Shown: one piece after another, positions 1 to 12,881 of the stretch | Layout: each line of letters begins with the position of its first letter | Numbering within the stretch: position 1 is the stretch's first letter | NCBI RefSeq assembly: GCF_037975245.1 | Contig: NC_092577.1 | Span: forward strand, 11,224,013-11,288,012 | Length of the DNA: 64,000 bases | Direction of reading: 5' to 3' | From: Apostichopus japonicus | Lineage: Eukaryota; Echinodermata; Holothuroidea; Aspidochirotida; Stichopodidae | Notes under the pieces: model-generated | Database searches by the model: none | Seen by the model: only the letters and a program-made list of their open reading frames with translations | Told to the model about the DNA's origin: nothing | Program-made: the position numbers and the translations under genes

Positions 1-799
1 AACACAACATCCGCAATCCACAATATTTTCAGAACAAGGACTCTTCTAGCTTTGTAACCAAATTTCATTTTCACCATGGTTTGTACCTGGTGTGAATATT
101 AGAGTAACATGGTGCATGAAAGTTTTCCATGGCAATTTGGCATTGAGATATAAATAGTTCATAAATGCATGTATAAATTAGTGTATCGACTACAGGCCAG
201 GTAAATTAATAAGTTTGTTTCTGGTATCCCTTGCGTCCCTAAAGATTGTACACATCTATTCTTTATGGTTTATGGCTATGCACATGTGGGTCAGTGTATT
301 GACTGTCACAGCATTTTCACACCTATGAGGACTGACAACTGGCTCTGAGCTTAGCCTCCTCAATATACATATTATGAACTCATGAAGTATTCTAATTGTC
401 CATAGGCCTTTTAACAAAATGTGCTCTTTTTTTTACAAGAAGGCAACAGTACCAACACTTTGGTTTGTTTTATATTCCGTCATATGAAAATCACAGCTCT
501 TCAATTTGTATAAAAAACAATGTCTTTATCAGATGAGTGAGGGCCTTCCTGCTCGATGGAAAGTCGACTTGACAAGAACAACAAGAAATTCTGGATTTAA
601 GATTAATCGTACCGAAATGGGCCAATGAGACCACACTAAAAGTTGGTCTGGAATAAAAATGAAAAGGCCCTCGTGATGGATTTTTTCAGAAGTCATTGAT
701 GAGAATAAACTTTATAACTGGCTTAAAGTATGGAATCTAAATTTACGCATTCGGCCCATAGTCATGATTATTGAAGGATCCCTATTTGTTATGTTTCAG
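1..799. other. Left edge, upstream of first recognised exon
   Basis: No coding region is recognisable here. The stretch lies upstream of the first supported exon of the DUF4806-like gene and probably holds its intron sequence. That exon opens with two bases of a split codon, so at least one earlier exon should exist. I could not identify it between 530 and 650 or further left. Confidence 0.4.
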
Positions 800-1934
800 G
801 TACATATGATCGTGCTGTGGTAAAGCTGTCAATGGCAGAAGACACTTCAGATTTACAAACCGATGTTGAGGAACCAACAAGTAGGAAAAAAGGGTAACAT
901 TGTACTGTAGCTAAAGGAGTAGTCATTCATCGGGCTGTCTGACAAAATACAGTATTCCTTCCCCAACTGGCAGCAGGTGAAGTTTTCATATAAGCCCTCT
1001 TCCCGTTCCCGTCAGGAATAATTAATTCCACAACGCACTTGGTTCTAAGGGAAGCAAGATTTAAAAGAATAGTCCAACACTCAATAAAAGCTACATATGA
1101 TCAATATTTCCACTGTCAGTAGCTGCAAACCTTACATGAATCCGTTCTGAGGTTTGGAAATATCTCCCTTTGTATAGTTATTAAATTACAGAATGAACAC
1201 TGTTTAGCACCAGCTCTATGACGTCACGTTTAAATTTTTGTCAACAATAGCTTATAGTATTCATTATATTTATATATTACTTCCAATTATGCATTTTTTA
1301 AGTTAGCAATTCAGTCAACAAAGAAAAAAAACATTTAAAAAAAATAATGAACATTTTGGTATTCAACTTTTTCGGGAAGAACAGTTACATTGTAATGACT
1401 TATTTACATAAGAGATTTCGGTCAAAGTTGAACTATATGACCAATGTGGCCATGTGAACAAATGGATCGGACATTTCTAGAGACTTCGAATATCAATATC
1501 TCAATAACCGGCCACGTGATTCCAATAGGAGTTGCACTGTTGAGTTTGGTATTCTCTCCACTTATTTTCCAGAAACTTTATTCAGTGTTGGACTATTCTT
1601 TCAATCGAATCGCCTTCGAATACAACAAAGTGTCTCTATCGGACATGGAACATGAATGGGCTATCGAGTGTACATATTCATGACACTGAAATGGGTATTG
1701 CTATCAAGCACAATTGTCAGAGTGGAAACCTGGGGAGTAGTGGATGACCTAGCTACTACACTTTCAAACCATTTGTACTTTTGCATGTGTGAGGGAAACA
1801 GTTGATCATAGAATCCGCAGTACAGTGGAAATTGATACCAAAAAATCGAAAAGAATGTGCTGTTATTGAGATTTACTTGTGGAATAATGACACAAAATAT
1901 TTGGTTCAAACAAGATATTCACGAGGCCACAAAG

Positions 1935-2520
1935 TCCAGTATCGAACAGGGTAGGAAATGGACGGGGGCTGAGGGCGATTAGCCCCTTAAACCTGCAAAA
2001 TAGCCCCAAAGGCACCGGAAGTATGGGGGGGCATGGCCCCCTCAGCTTTTTGAAAGTGGGTAATTGGCCCCCAACATTTTGGCAAGAACAAAAGAAATGG
2101 TGACTCATAAAATAAAATAAAAAGATAATTTGTAATGTTCGATTTGATTAAAATGCAAAACAATGTCATTTTGCACCAATATACTGTGCCTCGGAGACAA
2201 ATATAAACATAACACGCGTCATAAATTTGTTCCAAAATTGCCTCCCAAATCAGTTAATTTCCGGAAGCTTTCGGGGCTCCGCCCCTGGACCCCCAACGGG
2301 GCTTCGCCGCTGGACCCCTCGGCCACTGGTACCCTTAGGCGATTCCCTGGACCCCACACCTAATTGGATTGGACCAACCAACATTTCAAACGTTCCCGGC
2401 GCCGTTGAATAGCCCTCAATAGTGAAGCCAGGAGGGCGAAATTGCCCATATGTTTAGTGTATGACAGATCATTTGGAGGGCAAATATTAGCTAATCAGTC
2501 CAAAAAGAGCCCGGGCACTA
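1935..2520. repeat. GC-rich interspersed repeat inside an intron
   Basis: Within the first visible intron of the DUF4806-like gene, the local composition switches to C/G-rich blocks (GGGGGGCATGGCCCCCT near 2026-2042, and GGGGCTCCGCCCCTGG near 2273-2288). The blocks are short and self-complementary, as in nonautonomous DNA elements. I could not define ends or a target duplication. Confidence 0.35.
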
Positions 2521-5039
2521 AGCCAATAACTAATTCCTACCATGGTATCCAGATTTATGGGTTTTTTTTTCTTTCAGGAAGACCACAAGGTACGTTACCT
2601 CAGACAGCGAGGTAAGCGAAGTTGACTTTCCTGTGAAATCGAAGCAACGGAAGAAATCGTCCTCACAGAAGGAGTCCCCTGTCCCATCGCAGGGTGTAAC
2701 AATGCCACCTTGCAGTAAACTGCACTCAACGCCGGCACCACATACACCAACCACCGACATCCTCAGATCAACACCTTTACTACAACCTCTCCCTTGCACA
2801 CCAGTCAGGATCACCCCTCTCACATCAGTCAGATCACCCCTCACACAACAGTCGGGGCCACAGCTACCCCAACCAGTGACCATGAGAGGCCGATCACTAA
2901 CAAGGCCTTCTTGCAAAGAGTCCTCAGACTTCTCGAGGATATAAGAGAGACCCAAAGAGTTCATGGAGGCCTGTTGAAGTATTTGCTCAAGAAGGAAGGA
3001 AGAACCAGTGCCCAAGATTTTACCCTACCAGATGGTGCATCTCTCCCATTGAAGACACCCGCGGAGTTGACTTCATTTGAAGAGAAGTTGGCTGACCCAG
3101 CATTCTAAACTGGGTTGGTAAGTGCATTCATCTTTAATTGCATCATAGGCATTGCACGTATAATTGTTAATAATAATAAAAATGATAAAGAACAGGTGAG
3201 AGAACTTTAGACTGCATTGGTTGGATGGTGCCTCTGTAACCCTCATCACAGACATGGCGAGAGCTATCGACAATGGAGACGTACAGGCCATCAATGGGCA
3301 TCACCAGACGTGGCAGTTATTTGTCTCTACTGGAAGTTACAAGCTGTGCTTCAACCAGTGATTGGATGTACCTGCAGGCTCAGCTCGGCTAGCATGATAA
3401 GGGTTTATCAGGGTTAATTTTAAGAGGTATTACATCACACTTTGTGATGTGTGAATATTTATATATGAAACTATGCTACCTCGAGTGTTAAAAATGGAGA
3501 GACCAAGGAAAAGACCAAATCTCTGGTTACGGTATCTCTCAGTTTTCAGTTGGTAATATTGAGGCACTAGGGCTAATAATACTTTCTAGAAGTGGGCTAC
3601 CCCTAAAGAAACTGAGAAACTAACTAATAATTAACCCAACTTACCCAATTGTTAAAATTGGAGCCCTGGAGAGGTGCATGCAAACTTGAATAATTTGCAG
3701 TCTGGCTGATAGGAGTGCCATACGGTACGGTCGGTACCCTCTTTGCTTCTCTGGAAGTAGAGATGGCAGCGGCGGTAAAATGACGAGGTCCTGGGTTCTA
3801 TGTTTGTCCACTGGAATTATACCAAATTGACATGAACCATGCTTGCTCTCTGGGAATTGTTTGTTTCCCTTTGCTTTCCATTACAGGACAACTGCAGATG
3901 GGTCTAGACTCTACACATATACTCCAAACATATATTCTCGAACATTCTATGCTTCATCCCTACTTTCACTAGAATTATGAGTTGTGTGTATGTTTTTTTG
4001 CCTGAATTGAGCATCTTTGAATATAATTTTTTTCTCAGTATTGTTGTCATAACATGATTTCTCACCAGCTCAATAGTGCCACCCAGGTCACTGCAATATA
4101 CATGTGACACTGCTACCCCTTGGATATGGATATCCCTGTGTATAATTACAAGTTATTTGCAGGTTCCCAATTAGTACCTGGGTAGAGAGGAGACGTGTAT
4201 GTAGAATGCCTAGTTCAAGAGTACAACAGAAAAGCTTTGCGATCTTTGAGGATTCAAACTGACAACCTTTTGTTCAGTAGTCCAACTGAGCTATCCACAT
4301 TCATGACTTGCACATCTTGTCTATAATAATAAATGACTTAGAAATTTGTTGAGGGAACTGCGAGGATTCGAAAGCAGACATTTTTTACATTTTCTGTACG
4401 AACTTTTTTTATTATCTTTAAAAAATCTTATGTTAAATTAAGATGACAATTACTTTCTCATACATTTATTGTCTTTTCTTTCTTCCAGGGAAACTGCCTC
4501 GCAGATTTGGGAGGCAGAACTGTCCAGGAAGCGACGAAGCGGACATCATGGACACACGGCTGGCATTGCAAACAAACTTCTTTGGGCGCAATAAAATGGT
4601 GGCATTTGGAGAAACAAAGCTGTTCCAAGTCGTATATAGTAAGTTTAAAGAAACCTCAATCAAATAATTGTGGCACAGGATGGCAAAAAAAAAATGGCAG
4701 TATTATTCATATGTATGCAGAAGTAATGCACAGTGTGCCAGACTGATTCAGCATGATAATGCTGATGTTTTGTAGCAATTCAATAATTTGGCCTAATTTG
4801 CTTTTCAAAGTAGGATGCATTGCGGAGGCAAACAGAGTATTGCTTCAAGTCTTCATTCTGTGAAGATATCAAATTCCATGAAATCAAAGTCCGATCACTT
4901 GTTTCAATATTTTGTAATGTGCTTTATTGTTTTCACTGCTTTTTTCTTTCTATTGTATATTATTAGGTCGTCCGTAGGAGTAGACCTTATGGCTACGTCT
5001 TTCGTGTGCGTGTTTGTTTGTGTGTGTGTATGTGTGTCA

Positions 5040-5375
5040 AACTTTTGGTACACACTTTCTGCGTCGTTCATATCTCATTCATTTATTCAAACACTAATTG
5101 CAACCAAACTTAAAATATAGGTGCAGTATGGGTATTTTGATATCTTAATGAGGTCAAAGGTCACATAACAAGGGCAAAGGTCATTTGTGTTGAAGGTGTA
5201 TACTTTGTTTTGTTCATATCTCATTCACACAACACTGATTGCAACCAAACTTGAATCACATGTGCAACACATGTGCCTTCACATGCTGTTGAGGTCAAAG
5301 GTCACATAACAAGGTCAAGTAGCCTGAAATGTGTCTCACTTTAAAAGGGCTGATCCAATTGCAACCAAACAAATT
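5040..5375. repeat. 141-bp tandem repeat carrying DR1-type motifs
   Basis: The phrase GCAACCAAAC recurs at about 5100, 5241 and 5361. AGGTCAAAGGTCA occurs at 5151-5163 and 5292-5304, exactly 141 bp apart, followed by CATAACAAGG in both. This motif is a direct repeat of AGGTCA spaced by one base, the DR1 form bound by several nuclear receptors. Here it is part of a degenerate tandem repeat in an intron, so no function is claimed. Confidence 0.6.
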
Positions 5376-5689
5376 GGATTACAAGTCTGATGTCTCTTCA
5401 TGGGTTTCTGTTAAAGCTCCATGTGGACCGGACTTTGGCCTAATAGTAATACTTTACTATGGGTATATATTATGAAAAGCCAAGCTCTGTGCCATTTTTC
5501 AGTCACTGCAAGTGGAAATAAGACAACCTACTTTTATGCAATAAACCTTTTGACGCCATTAGCGGTGATACATGGAACTGTTAATGCTCAGTGCAGTGCA
5601 TTGTTCGGCAATCCAGTGAGAAAAATAACATTTATATAAACCTGTTACAAGAGACTCATAATCTTGATTGAGTGAAACGTCACATATAC

Positions 5690-5940
5690 TAGTAGCCAGG
5701 ATTTTTGATTGGGGGTGACCAAATATTAGGGGCGTTACTCAGGTGTTCTGAGTGGGTGGTTTAGGGTTCAAATTCCCACTGACATACCCAGGACCTTTTT
5801 TTTGGGGGGGGGACTATGAGGGACTGGTGGCCCCTCCCCTTTGGAATTTTTATTTTATTTTTTTTCTATTACAATTTTGTTCAGAATTCGTTTGAGGGGG
5901 GTCTTGCCCCCCACCCCTCTGGCTACGCCAATGGTCACAA
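5690..5940. repeat. G/C-tract-rich interspersed repeat
   Basis: A G-run near 5804-5812, a GGCCCCTCCCCTTTGG block and GGGGTCTTGCCCCCC near 5897-5911 flank an AT-rich core. This looks like the remains of a short nonautonomous element with complementary G- and C-rich ends. It lies in the last intron of the DUF4806-like gene. Ends are not resolved. Confidence 0.3.
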
Positions 5941-6784
5941 AATTCATAAGACATTGTGAATTCTTCTGCCCAGGTACAAAATAGCTGCAAATAGTTTGTA
6001 CATTAGGTTCTATTATGAACCTGCGTGAAGGACCCTCTATGATGTCACTGGAACAAGAGCATACCCAAGACAAGTACTAATTAAATCAACACAACAATGC
6101 AAGCAGCGTGGTTCTCCAATTTATAGAGATCTAGGTTTTGAAGTATTGTTTTTCAATCTGTGAACGTTTGAAGACGATACGCTACGTGACTATAGTACTT
6201 TAACACGGAAGATGTGTCAACTCGGGAACTGAATGTAGTCATTGATTGACCTTTCATCTTTAATGATAATGCTCAGCAAATCCAAGCATCTGTGCATGAG
6301 GATTTCCCTTTATCATATGTGCTGCTGTCTAGTCAGGGGCTACATTATTTTCAGGAGCTTCCAACATTCGTCACGGATCAGTTGTGTTTTTCTCCTCAAT
6401 GTCTGCCATGCTCAATATTGTACCCAATTCTCATCATTTGCTTATTTGGCAGTTGACGAGTAGTTCCCCTTGAACCATGACTGGTTTACTTCTATAACTA
6501 GGATGAATGCAAACTGACAGTGTGGTTCAAAACATTAAAGAGGTCACTGATTATGCAATGAAGCATCAGATATAATTTATGTTCATTTTATTCAATACGG
6601 ATGGAATTACTGTGTGGGTGTGATTTACAGTATATTCAATTCTCGCTGTATCTTCCCAGGAGCTTTTAAGAAGAACGATGCAACGTCTGGAACCAACAGA
6701 CAGGAGGCGGAAAAGGCCGTATCAAAGTGCTCGAGACAGGGAAATGTACGGAGGCAAAGGCAACCAGACCTACAGCCCTCATAA

Positions 6785-8202
6785 GATATCATGTGATACC
6801 CAGTAACGGAGCGTCCATACAGTCAGGGGGTGGATGCCCCTTGGCGGACTCAAATCGACTGCTGACGCCCTTTGCAGCTTTTTACCACTTTTTACTTATT
6901 CGCGATTATTTACTTTTTTATTGTGCTCTCATCTACCTATTGACATTTGTCACATTTTGTTGACGATGACACCTATTTATTCTTCCTTTATTTGCAAATT
7001 AGCAAGGCCAGGAAAGGGTCATTTCCGGCGATCTAGGAAGTATCTTTACTCAAAAAAATTCTGTACGCTCCGCGCCAACCTGTGGTGGCGCTCCGCTTAG
7101 ATAGTGTCGAAAGCGTCCCTACAGAACAATCTCGCCCTCCTTGACCTATACCCCTAGCTTCGCCACTGGTGATACCTACATTATCCGATATATACAATTT
7201 AAAGATAGTCCAACACTGAATGAAACAACATATGCAAAATTTCTTCTATCAGTAGCTGAAACCCCACATGAATATGTTTGGCAGTTTCGGAGAAAGTTAT
7301 CAAACTACCAGATGAACAATGTAAATTGCATTTAAAGTATGATGTCATGGTTTACTTCTTTCAACAGTTGCTTATGTTGTTTTCTATATTTAGATGACAC
7401 ATTTAATTTCAACAGTTCCAACTTCTTTGCAGTTTGAACCACTAACAGAAATCATTTGTTGTTGGAAAAATTCAAAAGGTTATATTTTTATGTGTTATTT
7501 ATTACCTATGCACTTTATCTTGTCATAAAACATTGAAGATGTTATTCTTACCTTGCCAGAAAAAGTAAAAGTTCAGTTTACTGTCACGATTTTCAATGAG
7601 TTCATGTTTTTATGATTCCATTTGATCCAGAGGATGATGTAGCATACATACTGTTGGCCTTGCGCAACATTCGCATTGCATTTGCAATGCATAAGTATGT
7701 GCAATAAATAGCATCTTGCCCTCATCTTTAACATTTGTAGGGCTTGCCTGGACATTCTATTCTTTCTCAAAATGCCAAAATGTTCCCCCCAATTAAGATG
7801 CATCTAGTTTCAGTTCTGAGAGTTTTATATTTTTTCTTTAAAATAAAATGTAATTATGGAGTTTATGAATTATTGTTTAGATTTCATCGTTGTCTTCTTG
7901 AGAAATATATTTCAATGAATGTAGACATGAATACGTTTATTTTTATTTGGATTGTTTCTGAGGCAATTAATCGCTGCTGTACCACGAGAGTACATGAACG
8001 GTTCAAGTGTTATTGACCCCCATTCAACAAGCTGCTATAATATGTGGGACACAAGTGCAACCAAGCTATATCCAGCTCTTCTCTCGTCCTTTGGATGATA
8101 GGGACGACTACACTTTCACGCTGAGACAAATGTAGAACTTTTACAAACACTTCCTGCATGCTCCCAGGACTGTTATTTTACGTCCCCATCCCATGGTCGT
8201 GA
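6785..8202. other. Intergenic, repeat fragments only
   Basis: No supported gene. The block at about 7000-7165 (GTACGCTCCGCGCCAACC and CTAGCTTCGCCACTGG) has the look of a dispersed short repeat. The rest is AT-rich and I see nothing specific in it. Confidence 0.35.
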
Positions 8203-8460
8203 TTGAAACGCGCACATAATTGTGTGTGTTCTATTGTGAAAAAAAAACTTGTTTGGAGGAATAGATGTGATGTGGTTTTTAGGGGGAAAGATGCCAGATG
8301 GCAGGCAGTCCTTGAGGCGGTGAAGTGTGAAATTCGCCTTCAGGATAAGGCGATTTTCGCCGTTCATTTGAAGCTGCCTTTTTTTGGCGCTGGTGTGCTG
8401 GGAGGGGTGTTTCGTTTCGCTGCGTGCTGGTCGTCCTTTGGTGGCTTTAATGTTTGAGTG
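8203..8460 (+). mobile_element. LINE ORF2 C-terminal fragment
   Basis: The frame contains WRNRCDVVFRGKDARW followed by QAVLEAVKCEIRLQDKA. This resembles the extreme C-terminal region of non-LTR retrotransposon ORF2 proteins (Tx1/L1-like patterns of the form IW..RN..VF.G), downstream of the reverse transcriptase. The reading frame then runs into G/T-rich sequence (8390-8560) that could be a 3' untranslated region. Reverse transcriptase and endonuclease are absent, so this is a 5'-truncated insertion. The clade is uncertain. Confidence 0.4.
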
Positions 8461-8677
8461 GGCGGTTGGGGGTTTGTCTCTGCAGGTCGGTGGGCCTATT
8501 TACCTTTTTGGCTCGCTTGACTCAAGTTTGTTTATCAGAATGAGATGGTTGGGTAGTGTCGTTTGGCCGTGACGTTTTGGATCCCGCAGGGTGGGTCACG
8601 TGAAAAGCACTGTGGTCAATAGAAAAGTTGAAATAACACGACAGGGACATATAGAGGGCGGTACGACCGTGCTCTAT

Positions 8678-8709
8678 CCAGAGCCGTATATAGAGAGAGT
8701 TTGGCCAAC
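8678..8709 (+). promoter_or_regulatory. Promoter-like module, left copy (plus-facing)
   Basis: A 32-bp block beginning CCAGAGCCGTATATAGAGAG and ending TTTGGCCAAC is repeated exactly, in inverse orientation, at 12882-12913. About 50 bp downstream both copies have AAAATAGGTCCA followed by C or G and TTG (here from about 8761). The block contains a TATATAG TATA-like core. It could be a core promoter shared by repeats or part of a terminal inverted repeat. The open frame after it (33 codons from about 8851) is not convincing. Confidence 0.45.
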
Positions 8710-10889
8710 CATGTAACCGATTTGGATTGGTCGAGAGGGAAAACGCCCACACAGGGTGGTAAAATAGGTCCACTTGAAAACTTTATAGCAGACGACACGC
8801 ATACTCACAGTGTATAGACTATCGTTTTGTACACGAAAAAAGTACGAAATTATGAAAGAAATGGTGCTGGGGATGCTGCAATCGGTCAGAACATGGATAT
8901 TGTTGTTCGATTATCCGACTGACCATAAAAGAAGAGGAATTTTTTGGAAGTAGAAAGAACAAGATGGAGATCTAATGAAAAAAACTCTGTGTAGCCTAGG
9001 CCCATACTAGCCATAGGCCCTAGTGTAATACGAGTAATGTACAAGCAATGCGAGAATTTTACGTTCAGACTGGTTTCTGTAATTACATGCATGGCTATTC
9101 TCTCTCGTTTTACGATCCACAAATTCGATTTCATTATGCCAGCTCTCCTAATCATAGGCATGGCAGTTTCAGTCGCACATATAGTTATCCTAATTCCTAG
9201 TTATTGTATGCCTAGGCTATGCCTAGCCTAAAAAAGTATCACTTTTAGTTCTATGTAAAAGGGTGGGCTAGCCTCTAGGCATCACGTAAAGCCCTAATCC
9301 TTAGTTAAGCCCGAAGCATAAGTTAAGCCTGGGCTTAGTTAGACCTGGACCATTCTTGCTATTACTACAACTGTTATAGCACATTACATAATATGGCACA
9401 GTATAAGGCCCAATTAAACTAGGTCTAAGGAAAACAAAGTAGCCTAGGCCTAAACTAGTTAGGCTAGGTCTATACTCATTGGCAACTTGTGGGTTGTGTA
9501 CACATACAGGCCTAATTATATAGACCCTTTTAGTATGTCATAAACAAGTGCCCAAATGGTTAAATGATCTTGGTTTGTGTTAATTGTCAGCATTGGCCTA
9601 GCCTTTTTAGGCTAACATGAATTCAGCCTAATTTTTTCTTCTTCAAAAGTATAGCCTAGGCCTTGGTTTAATTTGGATGCAGTCAACTATCATTTATCAA
9701 AGTTGCATCAGTACCTCCTTATTCCCTTAATTGACACCCACATTGACGATTGAAGTTAAAAAAAACCTTTATAAATTATCTTTAGACAGTAAATTTTAAC
9801 TCCCTGAATTTCAGGACTTTTTTTACAAATCAAAGGTGACATGTGCTCTGAAGAAAAACTCCTAACATAAAAAGCCACAGTTAGCAGACTGTGATAATGA
9901 CAAACCTGGTGAGTGACTTCTAGACTGAAATCCAGTTCCTGCAACCACAGCAATAAAGTCTTTGTTTTAATCAATGCACTTGTGTGTTTGAAACTTTCAA
10001 ATGGACACTCAATGGCAGTTGGTTAAGATATAAGGTTTTACCTTCATCATGGAGAGTCGAAGGGAATCTGCCTCATCATCTGAATAATGGACTCAAGGAT
10101 AGCAACAAATCATGATTGGATAATGATTTTGAGCAAGTAAATATCTGGCAATTTGAAAGTTTGTATTATTTTTTTACATATTATTTAAGCTGTTTAGCTC
10201 ACACACAAGCAAATGATCAAGTGACAACAACCGATGCAGTATATTTAAAGGTATTGAAGACTTGCCCTAAACCGCATGCCGCGCTCTGAAAAAGTTTACT
10301 TTCCGTTGCTTGCAAGTGAAGTTTTTTTTGTGTCGCTACAAAATGCAGACAGTAATGAAACCCGATACCTTGTTATCTTTTATCTAGACCTGAGATGTCC
10401 ACGCTGCTATGTGCACTGTGTTGTGGGTATTGACTGTGATGTTTGTATTGACTGTACACTAATGTCTATTTACAGATGGTAGCAAGCTGTATGTGTATTT
10501 TCTTGGATCAATGGTGGTGTCTAACACTTCTGTTACACCGCATTCGAATCTAGGTCAGATAACCGGCATGAGACGTTTCTTTGTGCGGGAGTCTCCACAC
10601 CCTTTAAGGAGAAGTATTTATATCCCATTAATAGAGAAAGAATTATGTTTCAATTGGTAGCATGCAACTTAAAATTTTGCAAACATTAGATACAATCAAA
10701 CAATAACAAGGTTCATTTACAAGGTAATCTACTGCCCTTTATTTCACATTAGTCTGTCACATCAGAAGGTCACAGCTTTCAATAATTATACAAACAAATT
10801 CCCTTGATGGGTGCTTCGTTAGATTCCTGCAATTTTCAAGTTTATCAATGTAATAAGTTCTGAATGTGGCAATGTGGAGAAGCTTTGGG
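8710..10889. other. Interior of the inverted-module interval, left part
   Basis: From about 8990 to 9680 the sequence is strewn with variants of TAGGCCTAGGC, a common low-complexity pattern in invertebrate introns. No frame here is convincing as coding. From about 9700 the sequence is AT-rich without recognised features until the transposase remnant. Confidence 0.35.
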
Positions 10890-11530
10890 ATAATCTGTGG
10901 ATAAGACTGCCAGACTATCAACAAGATTCCACATCCATGCAACTCCAACTGCTTCCTTCACCTCCTTGCAGATGTACCACATGTCCAAAAAAAAGTCAGC
11001 ATTGGTTAATGTAATTAAAATCTGGCTTCCTCCTGAGCTGGCAAATACACATGAATTGTCAAGTACAGAGGTCAGTGTGAAACCACTGAGAGATCTTCTC
11101 AGCTTTCAAGAAAACAAAGACTTGAAGCCAAATTGACAGAGGCCACACTGATACCATTCCACTTTCATAAGATGAAGGTATCACACACACTTCATTTTGC
11201 TTCTGCGATGCAGTGCCTGGTAGACTGTGAGGGTCACCCAATGGATGTTTTAACAACTGCCTGGTTTATAGAGCTCTACAACAGATAATTCATCCTAATG
11301 TCTAGTCGTCATCCTGTCATGGCCTTGAGCAAGTTGAACCCACTTCAACACAAAGCAGCTACTGAATTCTTGTCTAGGTACTGTCAAATCCACATCACCA
11401 TCATTGCTGGTTCCAGCTACGCTGACCATGATAAAAGAGTACAATGAGGGTTTTTTACTTCACCCAACAGAGCTTGCATTCCAGTACCATTGGGCAGCTG
11501 AAAAGATATTCAGAAATTGTTATATATGAG
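10890..11530 (+). pseudogene. P-element/THAP9-like transposase remnant
   Basis: Read across two frames, this region keeps the order expected in P-superfamily transposases. A LLADVPHVQKK segment corresponds to the family's D-x-PH-x2-K region. Then come NVIKIWLPPELA, VKPLRDLLSFQENKDLK, KLTEATLIPFHFHKMKV, and a tail TTAWFIELYNR followed by FILMSSRHPVMALSKLN. Frame changes occur at an A-run near 10990 and near 11130, and stops interrupt the end (a TAA in the tail and a TGA near 11445). The N-terminal DNA-binding domain and most of the catalytic part are not recognisable, so it cannot encode active transposase. It lies between the two inverted 32-bp modules. The family call rests on motif memory; no alignment was run. 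Confidence 0.55.
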
Positions 11531-12690
11531 TGTGTTTGTATGCATGCATATGCGTGATTTTCTTGCTTTACAGAACAGCTCCATTTTGATAAGCTATGTA
11601 ACATGGAAACCTGCCAATCATATGTTTGAAATAGGACAGGCTGAAACGATTCTTAAATGAAAAGCTTAACGACTTCTTGCATTTTTATACATCACTGTTC
11701 AGGTAAGGCCAGTAAGGGCAGTATGAAGAATAAGTAACAATTAATAATTATCATTATGGCCATTTGCTGTCTGCATAAAAACAAACTGAATGATGTCATC
11801 AGCCCTATGCTCAGTTGACAACACTGACAAGTAGGCACACTATGTCAGTGTGATCCATGAAACCTCATTAAGGACATGACCGTATAGTATATATGTTAAT
11901 GGAAAATACATAAGCTACAACATACACCAGTATTCAGTTGTTGCAGTTTTTTTTTTCTCGACAGACCCATTCAATCTGTTGCACCTACTATAGCCTAGTA
12001 CTACATTCCTGAGAAATTAACACCACAATATCAGTCTTAGGTTTGCCCACAGACTCCCAACTATTGCTAACTCCTACACTCAAGTATATAGTTTAATTTA
12101 GTAGAAAAAATGACCAGGAGAGACATTCAAGTCCCCATTAAGGACCCTAAGGCTATATGAGAGGAATAAAACCGAGGACATCAAATGTCATACCCAATTA
12201 CAATGCTTAATGTACTCATCCAAAGTATTCTTAAACCCATACACACTACTTGCAATTCAACCTTCTCAGGCAAACCATTCAATCCATTCACAACCCTTGT
12301 ATAAGTTGTATTAGACTTTAGAGAAAAAGTTATGCCGAATATTAATCCTACTATGTAACTTCTGGAGTTTAATACAATGACCTCTGGTACAACTACTTTT
12401 TGGCAAACCTGAAAGATCAGTGAAGCATAAATTGTCATTTTATGTGTAGGACTACTTTATTTAATTGAAGGATCTATTAATGTAGGCCTGATGCTATAGT
12501 TGTGCGTCTGTAATCTAGCCTAGCCAGGACTGTGATGTGTGCTTTTCGTTTGTATGACTAAAGTAGGACTAGTAGTATGAGGCGTAAAATAAAACAAGTG
12601 TAATGACAGGTTTTCAGCTAGTTTTCTATGCATTTCAGGTGTGAAGATAAACGTAAATGTCATTAACTAACGCATACTCTAATTCATTAC
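11531..12690. other. Interior of the inverted-module interval, right part
   Basis: No coding region recognised. The sequence is AT-rich intron-like DNA. It would be intronic if the minus-strand candidate exon at 12691-12734 is real, but no downstream exon was found. Confidence 0.3.
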
Positions 12691-12734
12691 CTGATATCCA
12701 CTTTGTTCCTCGTATGCCTGTCAAAATCTGACAT
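12691..12734 (-). CDS. Candidate minus-strand first exon
   Basis: An ATG at 12734 opens MSDFDRHTRNKVDI and reaches a donor (CAG followed by GTAATG) at 12690. It lies about 150 bp downstream of the right-hand promoter-like module, on the strand that module faces. Only 44 coding bases can be seen and no partner exon was identified. This is a positional inference with weak support. Confidence 0.25.
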
Positions 12735-12881
12735 TCTGAGTCGCTTCGTTTGTTCGCAACGAGCACAGTGTGCAAAGCTGCTATATATTGTGTGTGGTGT
12801 TTTTCGTGTTTCGCGCAACTGGTAACGACAACTGGACCTATTTTGATGCCCATGGTTTGCGTGTGACGTCACAAATCGCCA

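Larger units (their letters stand above)
800..6784 (+). pseudogene. DUF4806-like multi-exon gene, decayed
   Basis: Four exons are supported: 800-893, 2578-3117, 4499-4638 and 6660-6784. Each internal boundary has AG/GT signals, and the split-codon phases fit across all three introns. The product has an N-terminal segment ending EDTSDLQTDVEEPTSRKK, a Ser/Thr/Pro-rich linker, and a C-terminal part resembling DUF4806: a helix (FLQRVLRLLEDIRETQ), SLPLKTPAELTSFEEKLADP, a GGRTVQEATKR turn, then IMDTRLALQTNFFGRNK and a final basic exon. The function of this family is unknown to me. Lesions are a one-base frame change in the linker (about 2790-2860), a TAA at 3106-3108 in the conserved block, and a frame change at about 4545. 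Three lesions favour a pseudogene, though assembly indels could explain two. An upstream exon is missing. The family match is from memory of its pattern. Confidence 0.6.

Noticed and set aside
3190-3370. Frame DGASVTLITDMARAIDNGD resembling a reverse transcriptase segment
   Set aside because: Too short, ends quickly and lacks the following LDF-type catalytic motif; left as intron sequence.
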